A stretch of DNA of 43,846 nt from assembly GCA_902590465.1 (NCBI GenBank), contig CACIWX010000004.1, positions 1 to 43,846 on the forward strand, given 5' to 3'. Made by a program: the position numbers and the translations under genes. Below are positions 8,301 through 17,943 of the stretch, piece after piece. How positions within the stretch are numbered: the first letter of the stretch is position 1; every line of letters starts with the position of its first letter. Below the pieces are notes generated by a model. That model was not told where the DNA came from. It did no database searches and saw only the letters and a list, made by a program, of their open reading frames with translations. The stretch comes from an uncultured Pelagibacteraceae bacterium (GTDB taxonomy: Bacteria; Pseudomonadota; Alphaproteobacteria; Pelagibacterales; Pelagibacteraceae).

Positions 8301-10005
8301 TTTTTTTCTGTTTGTGCCGTATTATTTTAAACCTTAAGTTACTTTGCTTTATTTGACTTATCAAGTTTGTAAAATTTTTCAAATCTTTAATTTGTAGATC
8401 GATAGAGAAAGTCAAATGCTCCTTTTTTCTTTTAGTAATTTCTAAATTTACAATATTTCCTTTATTAAGACCTATTAAAGAGGTGATGTGACCCAAGACT
8501 CCTGGCTTATGAGGTAAATCAACTTCAATGGTGCTAGAATAGTTTTTTTCCGCAGTTTTTAAATTTTCTGTTGATTTGTCTTGCCAATATCTACGTATAG
8601 CAGAACGAGCTTTACCTGTAGCTGATGATGAAAGCCAATGTAAAGAGGGAGATGCATTCTTAGATGTTTCAATATTTACTAGATCTCCGTTTTTTAATAT
8701 TGTTTGAAGAGTAGCATGACTTCCATTCACTGTGCAACCTATTGCACTGTTTCCTATTTTTGTATGTACGGCATAAGCAAAATCAATTGGTGTTGCCTTC
8801 TTTGGTAATTTTATTACCGCACCTTTAGGAGTAAAACAAAAAACATTCTCTTGGAACATCTGTAATTTAGTAAATTCATAGTAATGTTCTGGGCTAGTGC
8901 CAGCTTCAATTATTTCTACTAAATCTCTCAACCAATCATATTCTTTCCATGATAATTCTGAAAATTTTTCAGAAGATTTATATTTCCAATGAGACGCTAT
9001 ACCTCTTTGGGCAAATTCATGCATTTCATGAGTTCTAATCTGTATTTCAATTCTATTTTTTTTAGGCCCAATTACTGCTGTGTGTATTGATTTATATTTG
9101 TTAATTTTTGGAGTTGAAATGTAATCTTTAAATTTTCCAGGTATTGTTGGAAACCGGCTATGAAAAATACCTAAAGTTTTATAGCAATCTTCAATGTTGC
9201 TGACAATTACTCTAAAACCAATTATATCAGTGAGTTGCTCTAAGGAAATTTTCTTATTTTGAATTTTGCGCCAAATTGAGAACGGAGTTTTTTCCCTTCC
9301 TGTGATGGTAGCTGTGATTCCATTATTTTTTAATATCTCAATCAGCTCATGAGATATTGCTTTAAAGGTATCATCAGTATTATTTTTGATAAAATTTAAT
9401 CTCTCTAAAATTAAATCTCTTGCAGGTTTATTTAAAACAGAAAAAGATAAATCTTCTAGTTCATCTCTTATTCGATTCATTCCCATTCTATCTGCTAAAG
9501 GTGCGTATATTTCCATAGTTTCTTTGGCTTTCCTTACTATTTTATCTTTATCCTTCACAAACTGAATAGTTCTCATATTGTGTAATCTGTCAGCCAATTT
9601 TACTAATAAGACTCGAATGTCTTTTGAGGTTGCTAGAATTAGTTTTCTAAAATTTTCAGCTTTTGAGTCACTAGAGGCTTTGTCTTCTAAGGCTGAAATT
9701 TTCGTCACACCCTCTACTAAATTTGCAACTTCCTCGCCAAATTCTTTTTTAACAGTTTCGTAAGTAACATTAGTGTCCTCTATAGTGTCATGTAATAATC
9801 CTGTAGTTATAGTTGCACTATCTAATTTTAGATCTGTTAAAATTTTCGCTACAGCTACTGGATGAATTATATATGGAACTCCTTCATCTCTTTTTTGATT
9901 TTGATGAGCTTCGAGAGCAAAATTATAAGCTTTATTTAAGGAATCAGAATTTAAAAACCTGTTATATGATTTTATTTGATCAATTAATTCATTATTATTA
10001 ATCAT
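8257..10005 (-). CDS. RelA/SpoT homologue, bifunctional (p)ppGpp synthetase/hydrolase, shortened C-terminus
   Basis: Makes and degrades the stringent-response alarmone (p)ppGpp. Domain order: HD hydrolase (His48, His72-Asp73, Asp139), synthetase (GREKTPFSIWRK at 236-247, KFKD at 291-294, EIQIRT at 320-325), TGS (about 384-450), and a C-terminal ACT domain (about 490-570). KFKD resembles the R-x-K-D of bifunctional enzymes, not the E-x-D-D of RelA-type synthetases. At 582 aa it is much shorter than the usual 700 or more: the helical and zinc-finger regions between TGS and ACT seem missing. It overlaps folK at its start and pyrE at its end. The name rsh or spoT would fit. Confidence 0.94.
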   Translation of the reverse strand: MINNNELIDQIKSYNRFLNSDSLNKAYNFALEAHQNQKRDEGVPYIIHPVAVAKILTDLKLDSATITTGLLHDTIEDTNVTYETVKKEFGEEVANLVEGVTKISALEDKASSDSKAENFRKLILATSKDIRVLLVKLADRLHNMRTIQFVKDKDKIVRKAKETMEIYAPLADRMGMNRIRDELEDLSFSVLNKPARDLILERLNFIKNNTDDTFKAISHELIEILKNNGITATITGREKTPFSIWRKIQNKKISLEQLTDIIGFRVIVSNIEDCYKTLGIFHSRFPTIPGKFKDYISTPKINKYKSIHTAVIGPKKNRIEIQIRTHEMHEFAQRGIASHWKYKSSEKFSELSWKEYDWLRDLVEIIEAGTSPEHYYEFTKLQMFQENVFCFTPKGAVIKLPKKATPIDFAYAVHTKIGNSAIGCTVNGSHATLQTILKNGDLVNIETSKNASPSLHWLSSSATGKARSAIRRYWQDKSTENLKTAEKNYSSTIEVDLPHKPGVLGHITSLIGLNKGNIVNLEITKRKKEHLTFSIDLQIKDLKNFTNLISQIKQSNLRFKIIRHKQKKNAFIKRIFENFKRN

Positions 10006-10517
10006 AGTTGTATATTAACATTTTTCTGCAATCTTGTAATCTCAATCCTCATTTTTTGACTGAGTTTATTTATTAAAAACCTCACATTTTTCTTTAATAT
10101 AGGGTGAGACCAATTAGGATCTATTTGCATAATTGGGAATAAAACAAAATTTCTTAAGTGACTTCTTGGATGAGGTAAGATTAATTTACTATCTTTTTTT
10201 ATCAAACTATTAAAATCTATAATATCAATATCTATTATTCTTGGGTCGTTTTTTTTTGTTTTAATTCTACCTAATTTCTTTTCAATAAGTTTTATTTTCT
10301 TTAAAAGATCTAGGTGACCATCAACAAAATCAATTGTTAATCCAATATTAACAAAGTTTGGGAAATTTTTATTTGGGTAAGATGGTGTTTCATAAAAATT
10401 CGAAATTTTATTAATCTTAATTTTCGACTCAATAAGAAGTTTTAAGGCAATAGATATATTTTCAAATTTTGAGCCATATTTTGATTCTAAATTTGATCCA
10501 ATATTGAGGTGTATCAT
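10002..10517 (-). CDS. folK: 2-amino-4-hydroxy-6-hydroxymethyldihydropteridine pyrophosphokinase
   Basis: Pyrophosphorylates the pterin precursor of folate; 171 aa. The N-terminal HLNIGSNL and the later [15 protein letters not shown] match the family's magnesium/ATP and pterin regions, followed by the LILPHPR motif. It sits between smpB and rsh with 4-bp overlaps on both sides. In many Alphaproteobacteria folK is near rpoZ and rsh, which agrees. No other folate gene is in the window. Confidence 0.93.
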   Translation of the reverse strand: MIHLNIGSNLESKYGSKFENISIALKLLIESKIKINKISNFYETPSYPNKNFPNFVNIGLTIDFVDGHLDLLKKIKLIEKKLGRIKTKKNDPRIIDIDIIDFNSLIKKDSKLILPHPRSHLRNFVLFPIMQIDPNWSHPILKKNVRFLINKLSQKMRIEITRLQKNVNIQL

Positions 10518-10987
10518 TTATTGTTTTTACTTAATAATCTTGCCTTCTCTCTATTCCAATCTCTTGTTTTTTTGACTTGTCTTTTGTCATATAATTTTTT
10601 CCCTTTCGCTACAGCTATCTCAACTTTAACTTTTCCTTTTAAAAAATATAATTTTGTTGGTATTAAAGTTAACCCTTCTTGATTAATCCTTCCGATAAGT
10701 TTGTTTATTTCTTTTTTATTCAATAATAATTTTCTATCGCTTTTAGGATTATGATTATTATAAGAAGACTGCCTATATAAGGGAATATGAGAGTTTATTA
10801 AATATAATTCACCATTATTATCTATAGCATAAGAGTCTGCTATACTCCCTTTTCCATCTCTTAACGATTTTACTTCAGAACCTTTTAAAACTATTCCTGC
10901 TTCTAGCAATTCAATAAAAAAATAATTAAAACTTGCTTTTCTATTCAGACAAATAATTTTTTGGCCAGGAGCTAATTTTTGTTTCAT
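10514..10987 (-). CDS. smpB: SsrA-binding protein SmpB
   Basis: Partner of tmRNA in rescuing stalled ribosomes; 157 aa. Recognisable motifs are [38 protein letters not shown] and the C-terminal [19 protein letters not shown], which becomes the helix read in the mRNA channel. It starts on the dapA stop and overlaps folK. No tmRNA gene is adjacent: the neighbouring bases are fully used by coding sequence. Confidence 0.97.
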   Translation of the reverse strand: MKQKLAPGQKIICLNRKASFNYFFIELLEAGIVLKGSEVKSLRDGKGSIADSYAIDNNGELYLINSHIPLYRQSSYNNHNPKSDRKLLLNKKEINKLIGRINQEGLTLIPTKLYFLKGKVKVEIAVAKGKKLYDKRQVKKTRDWNREKARLLSKNNK

Positions 10988-11856
10988 TAAAGTAACTTAG
11001 CTACTTTAAGTGCGTCTGAAACTTTTTTTTTCGTTTCATCTCTGATTTCAACTAATGGTAATCTTACAGTCGGTTTGCACATGCCTAATAATGATGCAGC
11101 ATATTTAACTGGTGAAGGATTACTTTCAATAAATAACGAAGAATGAAGAGGTTGAAGAATTTTATCTAATTCAGCAGCTCTTTTTATATTTTCTGCACAT
11201 GCTTTTTGAAAATCCGAAGCAAGTTTTGCCGCAACGTTTGCTGTTACTCCTATGGCTCCAACACCTCCACGTTTATTAAATTCAAAAGCGTTATCATCAT
11301 TTCCAGTCAGTTGTACAAATTCTTTGCCCATTGCTTTTAATTGTTGATCAACTCTATTCAAATCTCCAGTGGCATCTTTTACACCTATAATATTTTTTAA
11401 TTCATATAGTTTGGACATTGTATCTACACTCATATCAATAACAGATCTTGATGGTATATTGTAAATGACAATTGGAACTCCTACATTGTCATTGATTTTT
11501 TTGTAATGTTGATACAAACCCTCTTGAGTTGGTTTGTTATAATACGGCGTTACTACAAGCAAAGCATCCGATCCTGCTTTTTCTGCAAATTTAGATAACT
11601 CTATTGCTTCGTCAGTAGAATTAGAACCTGTTCCTGCTATGACTGGAATCTTTCCTTTGCATTCTTTAACTGCTATTTCGATTATTTTTTTATGTTCATT
11701 ATGAGATAATGTAGGCGACTCACCAGTAGTTCCTCCAGGCACAACTCCGTTAGTACCACTTTCTAAATGATAATTTATTAGTTCCACGTAATTATCCTCA
11801 CTTAGATTGTCACCATCAAATGGGGTAATTAGAGCTACAATTGATCCTTTAAGCAT
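10987..11856 (-). CDS. dapA: 4-hydroxy-tetrahydrodipicolinate synthase
   Basis: Condenses pyruvate with aspartate semialdehyde, the first committed step to diaminopimelate and lysine. It is 289 aa, a TIM barrel. Schiff-base Lys160 lies in [10 protein letters not shown], with Tyr132 (VIYNIPSRS) and Thr43-Thr44 ([10 protein letters not shown]) completing the catalytic set. It is the first gene of the overlapping minus-strand run and is divergent from the lytic transglycosylase gene across a 31-bp gap. That gap must hold both starts, so leaders are short or absent. Confidence 0.97.
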   Translation of the reverse strand: MLKGSIVALITPFDGDNLSEDNYVELINYHLESGTNGVVPGGTTGESPTLSHNEHKKIIEIAVKECKGKIPVIAGTGSNSTDEAIELSKFAEKAGSDALLVVTPYYNKPTQEGLYQHYKKINDNVGVPIVIYNIPSRSVIDMSVDTMSKLYELKNIIGVKDATGDLNRVDQQLKAMGKEFVQLTGNDDNAFEFNKRGGVGAIGVTANVAAKLASDFQKACAENIKRAAELDKILQPLHSSLFIESNPSPVKYAASLLGMCKPTVRLPLVEIRDETKKKVSDALKVAKLL

Positions 11857-11887
11857 AAATCAAAATAAGATAAATAAGTCTTAACTT

Positions 11888-14134
11888 ATGACCAATAAAT
11901 TAATTAGTCTAGTAATAATAATGTTAATTTTATCTATTGGTCGTAGTTATTCAGAAAATCAGTTTCTTTTTCCTAAAGAAAAACCATCAATATTTAAAAA
12001 AATTACTAAGAATGAAGATCAAAATTTTTCAAGTAATCTTCCTCAAAAAAAACCTTTAATAAGTCCAAAAGAAGAGGCTAAAAAAGAGATAATAGAAAAA
12101 AAAGCACCAGATATTAAAGAAAAAAAAGAAGCTAAAAAGATTGAACCAGTAAAGAAGAAAAGTACTTTTATATTTCCACAAAAAAAACCATCAATTTATA
12201 AATCAAAAACTGTAACAACTGAAAAATCATCTATTTTAAATCAAAAAGATTTTGATAGAGCTAAAGAAACAATTCAATTTATCAAGGATAAAAAATGGAA
12301 TAGTGCATTAAAAAGCGCAACAAGAGTTAAAGATAGAGAATTTAAGAATCTTATAACTTGGATGCATCTTAAAACAACTAGAAATGGAGCTTCTTTTAAT
12401 GAATATAAAAAATTTATTGAACAAAATGGTGATTATCCAAGAATTAACAGAATAAGATATTTAGCTGAAGAAAAAATTTATTTAAGAAATAACTCACCTT
12501 CTTCTGTAATTAGTTGGTTTGAAAAATACCCACCACTTGGCGGATTAGGAAAAATAAAATTAGCAGAGGCGTATCTCGAAAAAAACCAAACTGATAAAGT
12601 TCGTGAATTAGTTAAAGAAGGATGGATAACTGCTTCAATAAGAAAAAATGATTTAAAGTATTACAGAGCTAAATTTAAAAAATTTATTGACTCTGATGAT
12701 CATATAAAAAGAGCTGACTATCTAGCTTGGGAGAGAAAGCACTGGGATCTTAAGAGAATGTTAAAATACTTGCCAACTGATCAAAGAGCACTCTACAATG
12801 CTCGTCAGATTTTGATGAGTAACTCTTATGGCGTTGATAATGCTATAAGTAAAGTACCACAATATCTTAAAGAGGATCCTGGTCTTGAATTCGATAGATT
12901 AAGATGGAGAAACCGTAGAGGAAGATTGGATGGATCTTTAGAAATTTTATATAGGAATTCGCTTAAAACAGAAAGCCAAATGGTGCGTCCAGATAAATGG
13001 TGGGAACAACGAGAGAGTGTCGTAAGAAGTTTGATTTACAAAAAAAGATACAAAACTGCTTATAAAATTTCAAGCGAACATGCTCTATCTGCTGGTCCTT
13101 CTTTTGCAGAAGCTGAATGGTTATCTGGATGGATAGCTTTAACTTTTTTAAACTCACCTGAATATGCTATTAATCATTTTCAAAATTTTTACAATAATGT
13201 TGGGTATCCAATTAGTTTAGCTAGAGGAGCTTATTGGTTAGGAGCTTCATATGAATTACTTGAAGAGACAGAATTATCAAAACAATTTTATTCTGAAGCA
13301 GCGAAATTTCCAATGACTTATTATGGTCAACTTGCATTTAATAAGATTAATCCAGGCGGTAATTTTGAACTTAAAGATCAAAGTTATTTCGATAGCGAAT
13401 ATGAGAAGGAATTTAAAAAAAATAAATTAATCAGGCATTTAATTTTATTAAAAGAACTTAACGCAACTCAGTTAGGAAAAGATATTTTCAAACATTTGGC
13501 TGATCTAAACATTGAGAAAGGTAGTGAGGTTTTAGCAGCAGATCTAGCCACAAGTTTAGAAAGATATGATTTTGCTATTCAGATTTCAAAAAAAGCATCC
13601 TATGAAAAAAGATTTTATAATAAATACAATTATCCAATTATCGAGACGCCAAAAGTTATTAATAATAAAAATATGCCTAAATCAGAAGTTATTTTAGCTA
13701 TTATTAGACAAGAGAGTGAATTTGATAAGAGTGCTAACAGCTGGGCTGGCGCACGAGGAATGATGCAGCTTATGAAATATACTGCTAAGATCGTTGCTAA
13801 ACAAGCTAAGCTCCCATATAGCATAAGTGGTTTAACTAGAGATCCTGAATATAATATTAAATTAGGTTCTTATTATTTTAATTCATTAATTGAAGATTAT
13901 AACGGTGTTTATCCTTTTGCTATAGCTGCATACAATGCTGGGCCTAATAGAGTTAAAACCTGGAGAAGAGTGAATGGAGATCCATCAAAAGGACAACTCT
14001 CCTATATTAATTGGATTGAGCAGATTAGATTTGAAGAAACAAGAAATTATGTTCAAAGAGTTTTAGAGAATATTAATGTGTACAAATATATTCTAAGTAA
14101 AGAGCCAGTTAAAATTGACAGTTATTTTAATTAA
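11888..14134 (+). CDS. Soluble lytic murein transglycosylase (Slt70-type)
   Basis: Periplasmic enzyme cleaving the MurNAc-GlcNAc bond of peptidoglycan; 748 aa. An N-terminal signal peptide (about 1-22) is followed by a Lys/Pro-rich low-complexity segment (about 23-120) with repeated pieces such as LFPKEKPSI and IFPQKKPSI. A long alpha-helical superhelix region (about 120-590) leads to a C-terminal SLT domain. The catalytic Glu609 lies in IRQESEFDKSANSWAGARG, followed by MMQLM and AAYNAGPNRV. It is a single gene, divergent from dapA and convergent with tRNA-Ser 5 bp away. Confidence 0.94.
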   Translation: MTNKLISLVIIMLILSIGRSYSENQFLFPKEKPSIFKKITKNEDQNFSSNLPQKKPLISPKEEAKKEIIEKKAPDIKEKKEAKKIEPVKKKSTFIFPQKKPSIYKSKTVTTEKSSILNQKDFDRAKETIQFIKDKKWNSALKSATRVKDREFKNLITWMHLKTTRNGASFNEYKKFIEQNGDYPRINRIRYLAEEKIYLRNNSPSSVISWFEKYPPLGGLGKIKLAEAYLEKNQTDKVRELVKEGWITASIRKNDLKYYRAKFKKFIDSDDHIKRADYLAWERKHWDLKRMLKYLPTDQRALYNARQILMSNSYGVDNAISKVPQYLKEDPGLEFDRLRWRNRRGRLDGSLEILYRNSLKTESQMVRPDKWWEQRESVVRSLIYKKRYKTAYKISSEHALSAGPSFAEAEWLSGWIALTFLNSPEYAINHFQNFYNNVGYPISLARGAYWLGASYELLEETELSKQFYSEAAKFPMTYYGQLAFNKINPGGNFELKDQSYFDSEYEKEFKKNKLIRHLILLKELNATQLGKDIFKHLADLNIEKGSEVLAADLATSLERYDFAIQISKKASYEKRFYNKYNYPIIETPKVINNKNMPKSEVILAIIRQESEFDKSANSWAGARGMMQLMKYTAKIVAKQAKLPYSISGLTRDPEYNIKLGSYYFNSLIEDYNGVYPFAIAAYNAGPNRVKTWRRVNGDPSKGQLSYINWIEQIRFEETRNYVQRVLENINVYKYILSKEPVKIDSYFN

Positions 14135-14139
14135 TTTTT

Positions 14140-14231
14140 TGGCGGAAGAGGAGAGATTCGAACTCTCGGTACGATGTTACTCGTACGGTTAGTTAGCAAC
14201 CAACTGGTTTAAACCGCTCACCCACTCTTCC
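14140..14231 (-). tRNA. tRNA-Ser, anticodon GCU
   Basis: Read on the minus strand, GGAAGAG pairs with CTCTTCC as the acceptor stem, followed by discriminator G and an encoded CCA. The anticodon stem GTTGG/CTAAC (one G-U pair) closes a TTGCTAA loop, giving anticodon GCU for AGC/AGU serine codons. The long variable arm (CGTACGAGTAACATCGTACCG region) is typical of serine tRNAs. The T arm carries GTTCGAATC. Length is 92 nt with CCA. A promoter-like element lies about 42 bp upstream. Confidence 0.96.
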
Positions 14232-14272
14232 TTTTAAACAAGCTAATTTAGTACTATTTATTAATTAATTAC

Positions 14273-14300
14273 CTTATAAATCAATCAAAAAAATGGTCAA
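14273..14300 (-). promoter_or_regulatory. Likely promoter of tRNA-Ser
   Basis: On the minus strand TTGACC (14295-14300) is followed after 16 bp by TATAAG (14273-14278). This would start transcription about 35 bp before the tRNA 5' end. The -35 directly abuts the ATG of the divergent rarD-like gene. Inferred from consensus match and position only. Confidence 0.5.
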
Positions 14301-15173
14301 ATGAAGAAAAATTTATTAAAAGGAATCTCTTTTACAGTCGGTGCTTCTCTTTGGTGGGGTATAATTGGTGTTATATACTTTAAGTTTGTATCTTATGCAT
14401 CTCCTTTAGAATTAACTATTCATAGAACGATTTGGACAGCTTTATTATTAATAATTACTACATCCTATTACGCCAAATGGAGCGAATTTAAAAAGATAAT
14501 TAAATTTAAAGTAAATATTTTAATCTTATTTTTAACAGGTTTACTTGTTTCAATTAATTGGTTTACATGGCTTTATGCAGTAAGCACTAATAACTTATTA
14601 GACTCAGCTTTAGGTTATTATATTTTCCCAATCTTAAGTGTATTTCTTGGAATAATTTTTTTAAAAGAAAAGTATAATCGAAATAAAATTATCTCAGTCT
14701 TTTTAGTCATTTTAGCATTAATTTATTTTCTTATAAAACTTGGTGAAATACCTTGGATTGGAATTACTGTAGCTTTAACATTTAGTTTATACGGTTTAAT
14801 TAGAAAAAAAGTGAAGGTTTCATCAGATATAGGTTTGCTTTTAGAAACATTACTTCTAACTCCGATCGCTATTGGTTTTTTTATTTATCTTATTAAAAAT
14901 AATTTAAATATTTTTTCTATAAATGAGCCCCTACTCTCTTTTTATCTATTTTGGGCAGGTTTAATGACTTTGATACCTCTTTTTTGGTACACAAAAGGCT
15001 TTGAGCTAATAGGTATTGGTCCAGCAAGCATGATATTTTTTCTAACACCAACTGCACAATTTTTCTTAGGATTGTTTTATTTTAATGAACCTTTGTTATT
15101 AGATGAATTAATAGCATTTGTGTTTATTTGGTTGGCTGTAATTATCTATTTAAACGAATTACGTAAAGAATAA
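14301..15173 (+). CDS. rarD: RarD-type EamA family transporter
   Basis: A 290-aa inner-membrane protein with about ten hydrophobic segments in two EamA-type halves. It opens with KGISFTVGASLWWGIIGVIYFK, near the RarD consensus, and ends in the usual FLTPTAQFFLGLFYFNEPL. RarD was named for chloramphenicol resistance, but the transported substrate is generally not known. No Shine-Dalgarno-like purine run precedes the ATG, and the adjacent bases form the -35 of the tRNA promoter on the other strand. Its 3' end overlaps thiV by 28 bp. Confidence 0.85.
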   Translation: MKKNLLKGISFTVGASLWWGIIGVIYFKFVSYASPLELTIHRTIWTALLLIITTSYYAKWSEFKKIIKFKVNILILFLTGLLVSINWFTWLYAVSTNNLLDSALGYYIFPILSVFLGIIFLKEKYNRNKIISVFLVILALIYFLIKLGEIPWIGITVALTFSLYGLIRKKVKVSSDIGLLLETLLLTPIAIGFFIYLIKNNLNIFSINEPLLSFYLFWAGLMTLIPLFWYTKGFELIGIGPASMIFFLTPTAQFFLGLFYFNEPLLLDELIAFVFIWLAVIIYLNELRKE

Positions 15174-16594
15174 AATATTATAAAGAAAAGTTGAGTAATA
15201 ATTGCTATTGAAAAAGAGATAAAAAGTAAATTAGTGGTAATAATTGGACTAAAAAATTCTATTGGTAATAAATTTCCTACTAATATACTTGATCGAAAAT
15301 CCATACTTGGAAAAAATAATATTCCTAAAATTAAAGCACTTAAAATAGATAAATATGACAATTGAGAATTAATTTTTTTATTAAAAAAACCATTAAAGAT
15401 TGTCACAACTGCTGCACAACAAAATAAATCTGCCAATAAAAATAAATATAAAATACTAAATCCCTTTGATGCCAAAATAAAAACTAAAATACTTATAAGT
15501 AAAATTATATAATTCGTTTTATTTTTTAAAGAATTACCAAAAATTGATTTACTAATTTGATTGCCATTTACAATTAGAATGCTTGATATTGCATTTATTA
15601 AAGTATCTATTGTGCTTAATGTTAAAGCCAATGCTAATACTAAAATTGATATAATTATTAGAAAATTCTTTGATAATATCAAATCAAAAAAAGCTAAATC
15701 AGGAATTACTTTTGAATTTAAAGAAAAAGAAATAAGCCCTGTATATCCCATCCATAAAACTATTAATAATGTTATTATTGAAGAATAAATTAAACTTTTC
15801 TTTAATATTAAATTATTTTTTGCTGCAAATACCCTTTGCCAATTTCCTTGATGGAATAAATTTGTTGCAGCTACTGCTATAAAAAAAGTAAGGCCAGCTG
15901 TATAATTGGGTAAATATTTACCACTTATAAGATTTGGTGAATTTTCTTTGATTATTTTAAAGCTATTTATCTCTAAGTTTCCGAGAATTAAAATCATAGA
16001 AGCAAATATCAAAACTGCTATTATAATGAATTGGTACTTGTCAGTTATTATTGAAAGCTTGAACCCTCCTCTTAAAATGTAAAGTAAACAAATTATTAAG
16101 GTTATTCCTGCTGTAATCCATAATGGCGTTTTCGAGATAAAGTTTAATAGAAAAGCTATTGCGGTAACTTCAGCTATCAAAAAAATAACTAAATAAAACA
16201 ATATTAAAAATAAGCTTAATTTAAGTATTCCTATGCCAAACCGTTTTTTAATAAATTCTGTTAAAGATAGCCCTTTTGGAAACTCTTTTCTAATTTTAGG
16301 CCCGAAATTGTATAATAGTAGCATTGGTGTTGCTGCTCCTAATGCGTATCCTATAACTGCTCCAAAACCTCCCCAAGTAGCAGCTGAAGCTGGACCAAAT
16401 AGTATCCATGCTCCCAAAGCAGATGCGGCTAAACTTGTTGTTAGTGAAAATGTATTTTCGTCTCTATTTCCAATTATATAATTTTTATTATCGACAGTTT
16501 TTTTTGAGTTTAGATACCCTAGTCCAATAAAAAAAAGGCCAACTATAATAGTTACTATTAATGTTGATTGTATTGATAAATATGTTGTTTCCAT
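15146..16594 (-). CDS. thiV: Sodium:solute symporter under a TPP riboswitch (ThiV-like, probable thiamin-precursor uptake)
   Basis: A 482-aa protein of the SSS family with about 13 membrane segments. The N-terminal core SLAASALGAWILFGPASAATW (split near residue 55-75) is family-typical. The TPP riboswitch directly ahead of the start ties it to thiamin metabolism. In SAR11 a riboswitch-preceded symporter named ThiV is proposed to import the pyrimidine precursor HMP, and this is almost certainly its counterpart. Substrate remains inferred. It lies downstream of umuDC on the same strand, separated by the riboswitch. It converges on the rarD-like gene with a 28-bp overlap. Confidence 0.87.
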   Translation of the reverse strand: METTYLSIQSTLIVTIIVGLFFIGLGYLNSKKTVDNKNYIIGNRDENTFSLTTSLAASALGAWILFGPASAATWGGFGAVIGYALGAATPMLLLYNFGPKIRKEFPKGLSLTEFIKKRFGIGILKLSLFLILFYLVIFLIAEVTAIAFLLNFISKTPLWITAGITLIICLLYILRGGFKLSIITDKYQFIIIAVLIFASMILILGNLEINSFKIIKENSPNLISGKYLPNYTAGLTFFIAVAATNLFHQGNWQRVFAAKNNLILKKSLIYSSIITLLIVLWMGYTGLISFSLNSKVIPDLAFFDLILSKNFLIIISILVLALALTLSTIDTLINAISSILIVNGNQISKSIFGNSLKNKTNYIILLISILVFILASKGFSILYLFLLADLFCCAAVVTIFNGFFNKKINSQLSYLSILSALILGILFFPSMDFRSSILVGNLLPIEFFSPIITTNLLFISFSIAIITQLFFIIFYSLRNSFK

Positions 16595-16596
16595 AG

Positions 16597-16660
16597 TTCC
16601 CTCACTGAATTACCGGTCAGGTTCTTCGGGTTTAATCTCAGTCTTCTAGACACCCCGTTC
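16597..16660 (-). promoter_or_regulatory. TPP riboswitch (THI element) controlling thiV
   Basis: On the minus strand the core reads GGGGTGTC, a P3 hairpin GTCT-AGA-AGAC, then CTGAGAT and ACCCG, and then ACCTGA and GAGGGA. These are the conserved TPP-riboswitch blocks in the right order and spacing in only about 64 nt. P5 seems short, with one C-A mismatch (CCGG/TCAG). I find no strong P1 stem. GAGGGA at 16598-16603 ends 3 nt before the ATG, so ligand binding probably hides the ribosome-binding site. The element fits entirely between the umuC stop and thiV. Confidence 0.92.
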
Positions 16661-16665
16661 TTGCT

Positions 16666-17943
16666 TTATATACTTATCTTAGGTAGTGAGTCAAATGAAG
16701 CAGTATCTATTTTTGATGAATGTTCTCTACGCATTTTCCAATCATTATTTATTCCTGCTTGAGCTATACTTATTGCATTACGTCCATATTTTGCATTAGT
16801 AAAATCTATTGCTTTCATTAATGTTTTTGATTTATTTTCTAAAATAGGCGTTAATAAGTTTAATTCTTTTTCTGATGAATTTTTTAATTTAGATAAAATA
16901 ATTCCAGCCTTTTGGTAAAAATATCCATATTTATAAATTTTATTTAATCCGTTTATAGCAGTTTTTACTAGCTCTAAACTGTTATTAGTATCTACTGGTA
17001 GCTCAATTGTTATAGAATTTGAATAATATTTTCTATTCTTGTCAAAAGGACTTGTTCTAATAAATACTGTCACCGCTCTTGTGGTTTGTTTGTCTGTTCT
17101 AATTTTTTCCGCTGCATTCAAACAATGCGTTGTTATGGACTCTTTTAATTTATCCAAACTTTCAACTTTTTTTCCAAAAGATCTTGATACACAACAACTT
17201 TTTCTTTTTGTTTCCTCTGTTTCTAAATTAATACAGGGTATTCCTCTCAACTCCATCACTGTTTTGGCACCTAATACATTTGTACTTTTTTTAACCCAGG
17301 TGTTAGATATATTTTTTAATTTGAATGCATTATCTATTCCGTTTTTAATATATAGTTTTGATAGTTGTCGACCAACTCCCCATACATCTAAAATTTCAAA
17401 TTTTTTTAATATTTCATCAATATCTTTTTTTAAAAATACTACACCAGCTTTATTCTTTTTAGCTACATGATTTGCAACTTTGCTTAAAGTTTTGGTGCAC
17501 GAGATACCGACGCTTGTTGGAATCCCAGTCCACTTAAGAACTCTTTCTCTAATTTTTTTTCCATATTCTTCTGTCATTTCATCTTTTATGTGTGATAAAT
17601 CTATAAATGCTTCATCTATTGAATAAATTTCTATTTTGTCTGAAAATCCTTTTAATACTCTCATTACCCTCCTAGATAGATCACCGTATAATGAATAGTT
17701 AGAAGAAAATATTTGAACATTATTTTTTTTAACTAATTCTTTAACTTTAAAATATGGTTCTCCCATCTTAATTCCTAATGCTTTAGCCTCTGTTGATCTA
17801 GATATTACACAGCCATCATTATTCGATAGTACAACGACGGGTACGTTTCTTATTTTGGGATTAAATAATCTCTCACATGAAACGTAGAAAGAATTACAAT
17901 CTACTAGAGCAATTTTTTTTTTACTATTGTTTATGAATGACAT
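16666..17943 (-). CDS. umuC: DNA polymerase V catalytic subunit UmuC
   Basis: Y-family translesion polymerase acting with cleaved UmuD after DNA damage; 425 aa. Catalytic motifs are [16 protein letters not shown] (Asp15) and [10 protein letters not shown] (Asp110, Glu111), plus the UmuC-type [15 protein letters not shown] (about 80-94). The little-finger domain and a C-terminal extension follow. It starts 20 bp inside the end of umuD, so the two are made from one transcript. Expression should follow the SOS operator upstream of umuD. Confidence 0.96.
   Translation of the reverse strand: MSFINNSKKKIALVDCNSFYVSCERLFNPKIRNVPVVVLSNNDGCVISRSTEAKALGIKMGEPYFKVKELVKKNNVQIFSSNYSLYGDLSRRVMRVLKGFSDKIEIYSIDEAFIDLSHIKDEMTEEYGKKIRERVLKWTGIPTSVGISCTKTLSKVANHVAKKNKAGVVFLKKDIDEILKKFEILDVWGVGRQLSKLYIKNGIDNAFKLKNISNTWVKKSTNVLGAKTVMELRGIPCINLETEETKRKSCCVSRSFGKKVESLDKLKESITTHCLNAAEKIRTDKQTTRAVTVFIRTSPFDKNRKYYSNSITIELPVDTNNSLELVKTAINGLNKIYKYGYFYQKAGIILSKLKNSSEKELNLLTPILENKSKTLMKAIDFTNAKYGRNAISIAQAGINNDWKMRREHSSKIDTASFDSLPKISI

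Noticed and set aside
15560-15790. Possible small plus-strand gene inside thiV
   Set aside because: It is a frame shadow of the A+T-rich membrane-protein gene on the opposite strand.
17039-17470. A 143-codon open frame antisense to umuC
   Set aside because: Opposite a complete umuC with intact motifs; no independent support.
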